DNA of 64,000 nucleotides from positions 9,238,001-9,302,000 of the forward strand of contig NZ_CP107905.1 in assembly GCF_036014015.1 (NCBI RefSeq). The letters are read 5' to 3'. The notes under the pieces are model-generated. The model had not been told where the DNA came from. It saw only the letters and a program-made list of their open reading frames with translations, and made no database searches. Of this stretch, positions 33,665 to 41,278 are shown piece after piece; the stretch's first letter is position 1; every line of letters begins with the position of its first letter. This DNA comes from Streptomyces sp. NBC_00457. GTDB lineage: Bacteria; Actinomycetota; Actinomycetes; Streptomycetales; Streptomycetaceae. Position numbers and translations under genes: made by a program.

Positions 33665-35523
33665 CCGGCCGTTCCGTGTTCGCCGAGGGCGATGTCGGTG
33701 GGGCCGCCCCGGGGGACGGCAGTGGTGCTTCCCAGTGCGATGTCGCCACCGAAGCGCTCGCTCAAAGCGGCCGCGAGCAGATCGAGCGCTTCCCGTACCG
33801 CGAGGTCGCCGATCTTCGGGCGGAGTTCCAGTACGCGCCGCAGGTCCGCCGGAGTGCTGTGCAGCAGCGGCCGTTCCAACAGGGCGCGCGCGTCGGGCAG
33901 GTAAGGGCTGTGCACCTCCAGGCGCTGGGGGCCGGAGGCCAGCGCCTCGGTGAAGTACATGTCTCCCCCGGGTGACCTGCCCAGGAGTCTCACGACCGGC
34001 GACGAGACCTCGGGGCTGTGCTGGATCCACGGCGCTAGTGGGTCGACCCGATGTGCGTCGGCGTTGTTGTAGATGCGTGTGACGAAAAAATCGTCGAGCC
34101 GCTTTCCCTGCCATTCCTCATAGGGCCAGCGGTCCGGAATTGCTCCCGTGTGCCAGTCGGCACGGCGCGAGGCGCCTGTCGACGTGAACTTCCATATTTC
34201 GGTGAGCCCTTTGGGTGGGAAGTGCTTGTTGATGTGCAGCACGAGCGAATCCGGTGAGAGAAAGGACAGCGCGGGGCTGAACCCGCTCCCGGGCCCGTTT
34301 CTCCTTGTCTCATGGAGCACGGTTCCGTCCTCGTTCACCACAGTGATCCGCTCCGTGCGGTAAACCGCGACAAGCCGGTCTTCGGGAAGTGTCGTGAGAG
34401 TGCAGGAGGCGTCACTGACGGAGGCCCCGATCAATGAGTCGACTCTGTTCTTGAACCGGGGAATCTCCAGACGCCTCAAGGTGTGTGCGCCCGGGTCCAC
34501 GAAGGCAAGTCCCGTGGGACACACGAGCACTGCTCCACCGCTCGACCTCCGCATGTCGGACAGTGCGGAGGGCGAGCCGAGGGCCCTGAGATCGGGGGCG
34601 ACCCGGACGATCTGGAAGCGGTGGTCCTCGTCCTCCAGCCTGATGAGGATCTCGTCGCCGAGGTGGAGAATCGAGTTTCCGGAGTCCACATCCGTCAGCG
34701 GGTCTCCGCGGAAACGATGGGTCGTCTCACCCGTGCCGATCCGCAGTGTCTCCACATGAATCTCGTTGTGCTGCCCCCGCTTCCAGATCCCGTATCTCAG
34801 GGCCACTTCGGACAGGTCGGGAGAGAGCGAAGCCCCCAGATAGCTTCCACCGGTGGCGTGCGTGATGAGGCGGGTGGCCGGCAACCGCTCGACGGTGGCT
34901 AGGAGTTGCCGGGCGGACCGCTCGGCGAGCATCGACAACAGTGCGGCGTCGTTTTCCGGATACTCCTCCACGGGCAGCAGCTGAGCCGCGGCCACCGCCT
35001 TGGGCACGGGCAGGTCGCGGATGAGGCGACGCAGTTCGTCCCACCGCCGGTGCTCGGCCAACTGATGCCCCAGATAGTCCAGTTCGCCCTCCGACATCTC
35101 GGCGATCCGGTCGCGCTGATCCCCGCTGACCACCACCCGGATCACATCGGCGTCGCCCTCGGCGGCCATGACCGTACGCAGCCGCTCACGGATCTCGGGA
35201 GCCGCCGCGCGATAGGCAAGCGCCAGGAACGACCCGTCGGGATCGAGGGCCTGGCGCTGGGCGCCCTGCCCGATCAGCGTCAGATACGCGGCACGGTCGG
35301 CGGGCTCCGCCGGGGCCGCCGCGAGCAGGTCCAGGACATCCGGGCCGGGCAGCTCCCCGGCTACGGCACGTACGGCGTCCTGCGCGGCCGGGTCGCCCGA
35401 GGCGCACCGGAGCACCAGCCGCCGCCACGCCCGCCGCGCCCGCAGCCCCCGGGATCCGTTCGCGCGCCGGCCGTCGGCCCGCCGTACGAGCTGCCGCGCG
35501 GCCTCATCGGTGAGCCGTCCCAC
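33661..35523 (-). CDS. Large helical/beta-propeller protein, divergent paralogue 1 of the operon
   Basis: The product has 620 residues from a GTG at 35523, 5 nt after the AAA+ gene stop, with GGAGG 10 nt before it. An upstream in-frame extension into the AAA+ gene is rejected. It shares with the other three a helical region (LTLIGQGAQRQALDPDGSFLALAYRAA) and a propeller-like second half, but its N-terminus is shorter and its middle is divergent. The tail has the clearest motif: RFGGDIALG, eleven residues, DIALGEHGTAG. DNA at about 34040-34800 is visibly less GC-rich and uses more A/T third positions than its flanks, suggesting faster divergence or separate origin. Confidence 0.73.
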   Translation of the reverse strand: MGRLTDEAARQLVRRADGRRANGSRGLRARRAWRRLVLRCASGDPAAQDAVRAVAGELPGPDVLDLLAAAPAEPADRAAYLTLIGQGAQRQALDPDGSFLALAYRAAAPEIRERLRTVMAAEGDADVIRVVVSGDQRDRIAEMSEGELDYLGHQLAEHRRWDELRRLIRDLPVPKAVAAAQLLPVEEYPENDAALLSMLAERSARQLLATVERLPATRLITHATGGSYLGASLSPDLSEVALRYGIWKRGQHNEIHVETLRIGTGETTHRFRGDPLTDVDSGNSILHLGDEILIRLEDEDHRFQIVRVAPDLRALGSPSALSDMRRSSGGAVLVCPTGLAFVDPGAHTLRRLEIPRFKNRVDSLIGASVSDASCTLTTLPEDRLVAVYRTERITVVNEDGTVLHETRRNGPGSGFSPALSFLSPDSLVLHINKHFPPKGLTEIWKFTSTGASRRADWHTGAIPDRWPYEEWQGKRLDDFFVTRIYNNADAHRVDPLAPWIQHSPEVSSPVVRLLGRSPGGDMYFTEALASGPQRLEVHSPYLPDARALLERPLLHSTPADLRRVLELRPKIGDLAVREALDLLAAALSERFGGDIALGSTTAVPRGGPTDIALGEHGTAG

Positions 35524-35528
35524 GCCGC

Positions 35529-37076
35529 CTACACCTCCAGTACCGGCACCTGGTGTTCCGCCGCCCGGTCCGCCTCGGCGAAGGAGGCCGACTGGGCGCG
35601 GCCTTCGCGCAGCCAGGCGCGCAGGTCCTCGATGACCTCGCGCTGGGACCTGCTCAGCGGGACGGTGCGGTCGGCGGCGCGGGCGATGTCGTCGGTGGTG
35701 ATGTCGCGTTCCTCGGCGAACGCCGCGTACATCGCGTCCACGACGACCTGTTCCAGCTCGGCGCCGACGAACCCGTCGCACGCCAGGGCCAGTTGGTACA
35801 CGTCGAACATCTCCGGCTTACGGCCGCGTTTGCGCAGGTGGACCGTGATGATCTCGCGGCGTTCCTCCTCGGTGGGCAGGTCGAGGAAGAACACCTCGTC
35901 GAACCGGCCGCGCCGCAGGGTCTCCGGCGGCAGGGCGCTGACGTCGTTGGCGGTGGCGACCACGAACACCGGCGCTGTCTTCTCCTGCATCCAGGTCAGG
36001 ACCGTGCCGAAGACCCGCTGCGAGGTGCCGCCGTCATGGCCCCCGGACGACAGCGCCTTCTCCACCTCGTCGATCCACAGCACGCACGGCGACACGGTCT
36101 CCGCCAGCCGCAGCGCCCTGCGGACCCGCTCCTCCGACTCACCCACCAGCGAACCGAACAGCGCGCCCACGTCGAGGCGCAGCAGCGGCAGCCGCCACAG
36201 CCCGCCGATCATCTTCGCGGTGAGGCTCTTGCCGGTGCCGGGGATGCCGATGAGCGCGATGCCTTTGGGCGCCGGAAGGCGGAACTCGCGGGCGGCGTCG
36301 CCGAAGGCGCGCTCGCGCAGCCGCAGCCACTCCTTGAGCACATCCAGGCCGCCGAGGTCGTCAGGGCTCTCCTCGGCGCTGTAGAACTCCAGGGCCTCGT
36401 TCTCCCGGATGACGGCCTTCTTCTCGGCCAGCACCGCCTCGATGTCGCGGTCGTCCAGCACCTCGTCGCGCACGATGGCCTTGGCGAAGGCCCGCCGCGC
36501 CTGGGCGGCGGTCAGGCCCAGCGCGGCCTGCGCCAGGCGGCTGCGGCCCGCCGGGGTGAGCGTGGACTTCACCCCCTTGGTGCTGTCGATGAGCTGGTCG
36601 AGCTCGCGGCGCAGCGCGTCGGCCTCGGGCAGCGGCATCTCCACCACCACGGCGTCGTCGCCGAGTTCCACGGGGATGTCGCGCACCGGCGTGGTCACGA
36701 TCAGCGAGGAGCCGGTGAAGACGAGCTTGTGGGCGAGGTTGCGCAGGCGCCGGCGTACCGCGGGGTCGCGTTCCCAGAAGGCGTGGAAGTCCTTGAGGAC
36801 GTAGAGATCGCGGCGGCGCGGCTCCTTCTGCGCCAGCTCCTTGATCTTGGTGAGTGCGTCCGGCGGGGTGGCCGCCTTCGGCAGCTGGCGGCCCGACGCG
36901 GACTCCAGTCCGTCGGCGATGTCCCAGGTGACGAGGTCGGAGGACGGATCGCGGTCCCGCCGTACCTGGTCCAGCACGTCCAGCGCCCGCTGTTCCTCGA
37001 CCGTGACGAGCACGATCAGCGCCACCCGGGCGCGCAGATACAGCCGGATCTCGTCTTGGATGCCCACGGTGCCCAC
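35529..37076 (-). CDS. Ycf46-like AAA+ ATPase
   Basis: The protein has 515 residues. The N-terminal domain (1 to about 230) starts RLYLRARVALIVLVTVEEQRA and resembles the degenerate first domain of Ycf46-type ATPases. The AAA+ core has Walker A GIPGTGKS (277-284), Walker B VLWIDEVEK (332-340), sensor-1 TAND (375-378) and arginine-finger motif RRGRFD (389-393). There is no protease domain. Ycf46 proteins occur in cyanobacteria and red-algal plastids; their target is not established to my knowledge. The GTG start directly follows the TGA of the radical-SAM gene. A remodelling role toward the propeller proteins is inferred from the operon. Confidence 0.85.
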   Translation of the reverse strand: MGTVGIQDEIRLYLRARVALIVLVTVEEQRALDVLDQVRRDRDPSSDLVTWDIADGLESASGRQLPKAATPPDALTKIKELAQKEPRRRDLYVLKDFHAFWERDPAVRRRLRNLAHKLVFTGSSLIVTTPVRDIPVELGDDAVVVEMPLPEADALRRELDQLIDSTKGVKSTLTPAGRSRLAQAALGLTAAQARRAFAKAIVRDEVLDDRDIEAVLAEKKAVIRENEALEFYSAEESPDDLGGLDVLKEWLRLRERAFGDAAREFRLPAPKGIALIGIPGTGKSLTAKMIGGLWRLPLLRLDVGALFGSLVGESEERVRRALRLAETVSPCVLWIDEVEKALSSGGHDGGTSQRVFGTVLTWMQEKTAPVFVVATANDVSALPPETLRRGRFDEVFFLDLPTEEERREIITVHLRKRGRKPEMFDVYQLALACDGFVGAELEQVVVDAMYAAFAEERDITTDDIARAADRTVPLSRSQREVIEDLRAWLREGRAQSASFAEADRAAEHQVPVLEV

Positions 37077-37667
37077 TCAGAACTCCCCTCCCGCGGCGAC
37101 CGGCGCGACCATGCCGGTGAACGTCACCGTCCCGTCGTCCCCGACGGTGATCTCCAACTCCGGTACGGCGGCCAGGTCGTCCGCCGTGTAGCGCCCGGTG
37201 CGCATCCAGTACTCCTTGTTCGACGAGCCGCGCAGCCCCCGGGCCAGCCGCAGGCGCGCGTTGTACCGTCCGGCGATCACCAGATCGGCGTCGGCGACGG
37301 CCGCCGAGCGGGCCGGGTCCGCCTCGATCTCGGCGCGGGTGAACCCGGTCAGCACGATCACCGACAGGCCGCTGCGGGCGCGCAGTTCGGCGCAGAACGC
37401 GGCCACCGCGGCGGGCTGCTCCAGCGGCTCACCACCGGTGAGGGTGACACCCTCGATGTGCGGTGCGCCGGCGATCGCGTCCTCGGCGACCTCGCCGGCC
37501 GTCCGCACGAGGCCGGCGCTTGTCCCGCTGTGCGTCTCGGGGTTGAAGCAGCCCGCACAGCCCAGGGCGCACCCCTGGCTCCAGACGACGTACCGAACTC
37601 CCGGTCCGTTGGCGGCACTTCGGGGCACCACGGCATGCAGCCGCCACGGTGTGCCGAGGCCGCTCAC
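37077..37667 (-). CDS. Small radical-SAM protein, NrdG/PFL-activase-like
   Basis: The product has 196 residues from a GTG at 37667 that overlaps the DUF2997 stop (GTGA). The [4Fe-4S] motif is CALGCAGC (C-x3-C-x2-C), preceded by RYVVWSQG and followed by TLTGGEPLEQPAA, the SAM-binding GGEP. Size and order match the single-domain activases that generate a glycyl radical in a partner protein. No glycyl-radical enzyme (RVxG[YF]) is encoded in the window, so its substrate is probably within this operon. DUF2997, whose gene overlaps, has a conserved-looking GVSGTRC segment and is a candidate. Confidence 0.85.
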   Translation of the reverse strand: MSGLGTPWRLHAVVPRSAANGPGVRYVVWSQGCALGCAGCFNPETHSGTSAGLVRTAGEVAEDAIAGAPHIEGVTLTGGEPLEQPAAVAAFCAELRARSGLSVIVLTGFTRAEIEADPARSAAVADADLVIAGRYNARLRLARGLRGSSNKEYWMRTGRYTADDLAAVPELEITVGDDGTVTFTGMVAPVAAGGEF

Positions 37668-37867
37668 CCCTGCCACAGGCGGTCCTGCTCCTCGGCCGCG
37701 TCCTGCTGGTAGGCCTCCTCGGTGAGCACCTGGTGCTCCACCGCGCCGCCGAGCAACTGGACCAACTCGTCGGTGTCCTGCAGACACCGCGTGCCGGAGA
37801 CCCCTTGGACGTGCACCTCCACGGTCCCGTCCGCCGCGATGACGACCTCGACACTCTCCTCCGCCAT
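37664..37867 (-). CDS. DUF2997 protein, first gene of the ten-gene operon
   Basis: The product has 67 residues from the ATG at 37867, chosen because a GAAGGGTGAG ribosome-binding site precedes it; the longer open frame to 38068 lacks similarity. It matches the DUF2997 pattern: VEVVIAADGTVEVHVQGVSG at 6-25, then Cys28, then ELVQLLGGAVEHQVLTEEAY. DUF2997 genes lie beside DUF1257 genes in cyanobacteria, as I recall, and that pairing is kept here at opposite ends of the operon. Function is unknown. The overlap with the radical-SAM gene suggests a direct partnership. Confidence 0.8.
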   Translation of the reverse strand: MAEESVEVVIAADGTVEVHVQGVSGTRCLQDTDELVQLLGGAVEHQVLTEEAYQQDAAEEQDRLWQG

Positions 37868-38062
37868 CAACTCACCCTTCGCCCGGGGGAAAAGACGCCT
37901 CCACTGTGCCGGGAGGAGTTCGGGACGGGTCCCGGGCGGTCGAAAAACCTGTGGATCAGCGCCGCCGTGCGCCCTTACCGTGCTGCCGAACCAAGTCGCC
38001 CAGGCAAGGACGTGCCGTTGTACACCCTGTGAGACCTCCCGAGAGCTGATCTGTCGCGCGTC

Positions 38063-38074
38063 GCGCATATGCGC
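38063..38074. promoter_or_regulatory. Perfect palindrome in the promoter region of the ten-gene operon
   Basis: GCGCATATGCGC is a 12-bp perfect palindrome in the 254-nt divergent gap (37868-38121) between DUF2997 and DUF1062. The gap must contain the operon promoter. I see no convincing -10/-35 pair. The palindrome may be an operator, though short GC-rich palindromes are common in this genome. Confidence 0.3.
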
Positions 38075-38121
38075 CGCGCTCCTTTTTGCTGCGGACTTCT
38101 CACTGAAACCGGTGTACTTCT

Positions 38122-38679
38122 GTGCTCAAGAGCTGGGTGGTCAGGCCCACCTGCCTGCCGACCGTTCTCCGCCGTTGCCACGCATGCGCGTCCGAGCGCT
38201 TCCGGGCAGACGGAAAATTCCGGGTCAACGCACACCACAAGCTCCTCGACGCCTGGCTCCTCGTGCTCTGTACCGCTTGCGGGGACACGGCCAAGCTCAC
38301 GGTCCTGGAGCGGGTCCATGTGCGCTCCGTACGACCTGGACTGCTGGACCGGATGCATGACAATGACCCTGTCCTGGCAGCCGAGTTGCTCCAGGATCCG
38401 GTCGTGCGGCGCCGCAATCGCATCGCCCTCGACTGGGCGGGCGCCTGGCGCCTCGACACCGGGGGACCGGATCACCTGGACGGTGAGGTGAGCGAGGTGA
38501 TCGATGTGTCGGTCCGCTTCGCGGCGCGGATTCCTGTCCGGCCGGTGCGACTGATCGCTGAAGGGTGCGGTCTTTCACGGGCCGAGGTCGGGAGACTGAT
38601 CACGGAGGGGAAGCTCGTTTCGGCGGTCCGGCTGAGCGGCAGGCTCTCCGACGATTTCACCTTCACGCTCAAGCGCTGA
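38122..38679 (+). CDS. DUF1062 protein with paired cysteines
   Basis: The product has 185 residues from a GTG at 38122. It begins LKSWVVRPTCLPTVLRRCHACASERF and contains NAHHKLLDAWLLVLCTACGDTAKLTVLER, the pattern of DUF1062. Two CxxC pairs, CHAC near residue 19 and CTAC near 50, suggest a zinc-binding fold. The C-terminal part (about 145-185) looks like a short S4-like or HTH segment (SRAEVGRLITEGKL). Function is unknown. Its last 105 nt are antisense to the end of the TetR gene. Confidence 0.75.
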   Translation: MLKSWVVRPTCLPTVLRRCHACASERFRADGKFRVNAHHKLLDAWLLVLCTACGDTAKLTVLERVHVRSVRPGLLDRMHDNDPVLAAELLQDPVVRRRNRIALDWAGAWRLDTGGPDHLDGEVSEVIDVSVRFAARIPVRPVRLIAEGCGLSRAEVGRLITEGKLVSAVRLSGRLSDDFTFTLKR

Positions 38680-39345
38680 GTGGAGGGCGTCGAGGATGAG
38701 GGTGAGGCCGAAGGCGAACTCGTCGGCGTAGTCGTAGCCGGGTTTGAGGACGTGCTCGGTGGCCAGCTCGGTGAGATGGGGGTGGGTGTCGGCCGGCAGG
38801 GCGTCCAGCATGGCGCCCGCGGCCTCGTCCAGCCCCGCCTCGCCCTTGAACGGCAGGCTCAGTTCCTGGAGCACGAAGCCGTACAGATAGCTGTCGATCA
38901 GTGAGAAGGCGTGCGCGGTCATCGGCACGGAGAAGCCGCCCGCGCGCAACGCCCCGAGGACGGCGTCATGGTGGCGCAGGGTCGCGGCGCCGGGCTGGGT
39001 GCGGGAGTCCATCAGGCCGACGGCCCAGGGGTGGCGCTTGAGGGCGGCGCGGGCGGAGTCCGCCCGGTGGCGCATGGCGGTCTTCCAGTCCGTGTCGCGC
39101 GGCGGCAGGTCGATCTCGCCGAACACCGCGTCCACCATGCCGTCGAGGATGTCCTCCCGGCCGGCCACATGGTGATAGAGCGACATCGCCTCGACGCCCA
39201 GGGATGCGGCGATGGCCCGCATGGTGAGTGCGGTGACCGAGCCCTTCTCGTCCGCCACCGCCATCGCCGTACGGATCACTCGCTCGCGACTGAGCGGGGT
39301 GCGCGCCGACGCCCTGCGCCGAGACCCCGTGCCGCTCTCGTCCAT
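38575..39345 (-). CDS. TetR-family transcriptional regulator
   Basis: The protein has 256 residues. The N-terminal HTH is complete (LTMRAIAASLGVEAMSLYHHVAGREDILDGMV), with a TetR_C-type ligand domain of the tetracycline-repressor subgroup. The last 35 residues are hydrophilic, lie antisense to the DUF1062 gene and may be a recent read-through extension. Two near-identical operators precede the gene, between it and a divergent NAD(P)-binding reductase gene, so it very probably represses both. Confidence 0.88.
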   Translation of the reverse strand: MDESGTGSRRRASARTPLSRERVIRTAMAVADEKGSVTALTMRAIAASLGVEAMSLYHHVAGREDILDGMVDAVFGEIDLPPRDTDWKTAMRHRADSARAALKRHPWAVGLMDSRTQPGAATLRHHDAVLGALRAGGFSVPMTAHAFSLIDSYLYGFVLQELSLPFKGEAGLDEAAGAMLDALPADTHPHLTELATEHVLKPGYDYADEFAFGLTLILDALHSALEREGEIVGEPAAQPDRRNELPLRDQSPDLGP

Positions 39346-39371
39346 GCGGCCTCCTTTCCCTCTCCTTGACC

Positions 39372-39411
39372 GCCTTACGGTATAAGGCTAGCGTGCCTTA
39401 CAACATAAGGT
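39372..39411. promoter_or_regulatory. Two TetR operators
   Basis: GCCTTA-N5-TAAGGC at 39372-39388 and GCCTTA-N5-TAAGGT at 39395-39411 are 17-bp dyads with centres 23 bp apart. They lie between the divergent TetR and reductase genes. Two matching dyads here are strong evidence for autoregulated TetR control of both promoters. The TATAAG within the first could also overlap a -10 element. Confidence 0.75.
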
Positions 39412-39437
39412 CAGCATGCCGGTGAAGGGGCTGCGCC

Positions 39438-40151
39438 ATGGGGGATCGCATGAAGAAGGTCTGCATCGTCGGAGCTTCCGGGAAGCTCGGGCAGTACATG
39501 GTCCGGCACGCACTGGAGCGCGGCTACGAAGTCGTCGGCGTGTGCCGGGAGCGCAGTGTGCCGAAACTGGCCGGGTTCGAGGGCCGGATGACCGTCGTGC
39601 CCGGGGACACGAACGACCCCGAGGTGATCCGGCGGGCGGTCGCCGGATGCGACGGGGTGTTGACGGTGCTGGTGCCCTGGGGCGTACGGCAGTACTCGTC
39701 GGGGACGGCGCAGGCGGTGCTCGACCACGCCCGGCCCGGCGCGCGCCTGGTCTTCTCCTGCGGCTGGCACATCACCCGCGACGGCAAGGACCAGTACTCG
39801 CGGCTGTTCGTCCTGGGCCTCCGGGTCGTCGCCGCGCTGGCCAAGCTGGTCCGCGCCGTCGAGCTCGACGACCAAGTGGAGGCGTGCCGACGGGTGTTCG
39901 CCAGCGACACCCGGTGGACCGTGGTGCGGGGCAGCAGCCTGGAGGAGGGCGAGAGCCAGGGCCTGCCCGTGTGGAGCCGGCATGTGGGCGACCCGGTCCT
40001 GGCCAGCGACCTGACCCGCCGGATCGACTTCGCGCTGTTCATGGTGGAAGCGCTCACCGACGACACGCTCGTCCAGGAAGCCCCGGCCATCGTCGGCTGC
40101 CGCACCCCCAGCGCCCTCGCGCACGCCGGGGGCGGCCAACGCCACGCCTAG
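39438..40151 (+). CDS. NAD(P)-binding reductase, NmrA/SDR-like
   Basis: The protein has 237 residues. The nucleotide-binding motif is KVCIVGASGKLGQYMVRHALERG, followed by VVPGDTNDPEVIRRAVAGCDGV as in atypical SDR/NmrA proteins. The classical YxxxK catalytic pair is not evident, so it may be a redox sensor or a reductase of an atypical type. GAAGGGG precedes the ATG. Two TetR operators lie just upstream, indicating induction by the TetR ligand. It converges with GAPDH, 13 nt apart. Confidence 0.75.
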   Translation: MGDRMKKVCIVGASGKLGQYMVRHALERGYEVVGVCRERSVPKLAGFEGRMTVVPGDTNDPEVIRRAVAGCDGVLTVLVPWGVRQYSSGTAQAVLDHARPGARLVFSCGWHITRDGKDQYSRLFVLGLRVVAALAKLVRAVELDDQVEACRRVFASDTRWTVVRGSSLEEGESQGLPVWSRHVGDPVLASDLTRRIDFALFMVEALTDDTLVQEAPAIVGCRTPSALAHAGGGQRHA

Positions 40152-40164
40152 CCAGGCGAGTTGG

Positions 40165-41163
40165 TCAGCGTGCGGCGAGCAGTTCGAGGGTGTCGATGAC
40201 CCGGTTCGAGAAGCCCCACTCGTTGTCGTACCAGGCGACCACCTTGATGTGGCGGCCGTCGACGCGGGTGAGGGCCGAGTCGAAGATGGCCGAGGCGGGG
40301 TTGCCCGTGATGTCGGACGAGACGAGCGGGTCGTCGGAGTACTCGAGGACGCCCGCGAGCGGCCCCTCCGCCGCCGCGCGGTACGCCGCCAGCACGTCGT
40401 CGCGTGTCACGTCCCGCGCCACGGTCGTGTTGAGTTCGACGAGCGAGCCCACGGGGACCGGCACGCGGATCGAGTCTCCCGACAGCTTTCCGTCCAGGTT
40501 CGGCAGCACCAGGCCGATCGCCTTGGCGGCGCCCGTCGTGGTCGGCACGATGTTGACGGCGGCGGCGCGGGCGCGGCGGGCGTCGCGGTGCGGACCGTCC
40601 TGGAGGTTCTGCTCCTGCGTGTAGGCGTGCACCGTGGTCATGAAACCGTGCTCGATACCGGCGAGTCGGTCGAGGACCGCGGCCAGCGGCGCGAGCGCGT
40701 TGGTCGTGCACGAGGCGTTCGAGACGATCGTGTGCAGGGCCGGGTCGTAGGCGTCGGTGTTGACCCCGTACGCCAGCGTGACGTCGGCGCCGTCCGACGG
40801 CGCGCTGACCAGGACCTTCTTCGCGCCTGCGGCGAGGTGGGCGCCCGCGGCCTTCGCCGAGGTGAAGCGGCCTGTGGCCTCCAGCACGAGGTCGATGCCG
40901 AGTTCGGCCCAGGGCAGCTGCGCCGGGTCCCGCTCGGCGAGCACCGTGATGCGGCGGCCGTCGACGACGAGGGCGTCTCCGTCCACGGTCACCGGGCGGC
41001 CGAGCCGTCCGGCCGTCGAGTCGTAGGCGAGCAGCCGGGCCAGGGCGGCCGGTTCAGTGAGGTCGTTGACGCCGACGATGTCGAGGTCGTTGTCGCGTTC
41101 CAGCAGGGCCCGCAGCACATTGCGTCCGATGCGGCCGAATCCGTTGATGGCGATGCGCGTCAT
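40165..41163 (-). CDS. gap: Type I glyceraldehyde-3-phosphate dehydrogenase
   Basis: The protein has 332 residues. NAD-binding INGFGRIGRNVLRA starts at 6, with Asp34 in VND for NAD preference. The catalytic Cys152 is in SNASCTTN, and HAYT follows with the catalytic His. WYDNEWGFSNRV is at the C-terminus. It oxidises glyceraldehyde-3-phosphate with phosphate and NAD in glycolysis. No pgk or tpi is adjacent, so this is probably an extra gap gene rather than the one in the gap-pgk-tpi cluster. Confidence 0.93.
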   Translation of the reverse strand: MTRIAINGFGRIGRNVLRALLERDNDLDIVGVNDLTEPAALARLLAYDSTAGRLGRPVTVDGDALVVDGRRITVLAERDPAQLPWAELGIDLVLEATGRFTSAKAAGAHLAAGAKKVLVSAPSDGADVTLAYGVNTDAYDPALHTIVSNASCTTNALAPLAAVLDRLAGIEHGFMTTVHAYTQEQNLQDGPHRDARRARAAAVNIVPTTTGAAKAIGLVLPNLDGKLSGDSIRVPVPVGSLVELNTTVARDVTRDDVLAAYRAAAEGPLAGVLEYSDDPLVSSDITGNPASAIFDSALTRVDGRHIKVVAWYDNEWGFSNRVIDTLELLAAR

Positions 41164-41278
41164 GAATCGTGTCCCTTCCGTTCGTCACCAGCGTCGCGTG
41201 CGGGACCCGTCCGTGGCCGTGGCGTGACTGCCAAGGTTCGCAAGGATCGCGCCAAGCCCCTGAGTGTCGTACGACGGG

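Noticed and set aside
31400..34114. 904-residue version of propeller paralogue 2
   Set aside because: Sequence beyond 33664 does not align with the paralogues. GTG at 33664 matches their MRPM start and the GTGA overlap.
26627..35523. Canonical WD40 proteins
   Set aside because: Regular GH...WD dipeptide repeats are missing. The repeats look like generic propeller blades with SPDG/SPxGD loops, so only a beta-propeller call is made.
24567..37867. Prophage, transposon or toxin-antitoxin island
   Set aside because: No integrase, transposase, phage structural gene, terminal repeat or tRNA attachment site was seen. GC content is near that of the flanks except for one part of paralogue 1.
24567..37867. 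Glycyl-radical enzyme as partner of the radical-SAM protein
   Set aside because: No RVxG[YF] glycyl-radical motif near a C-terminus was found in any large protein of the operon.
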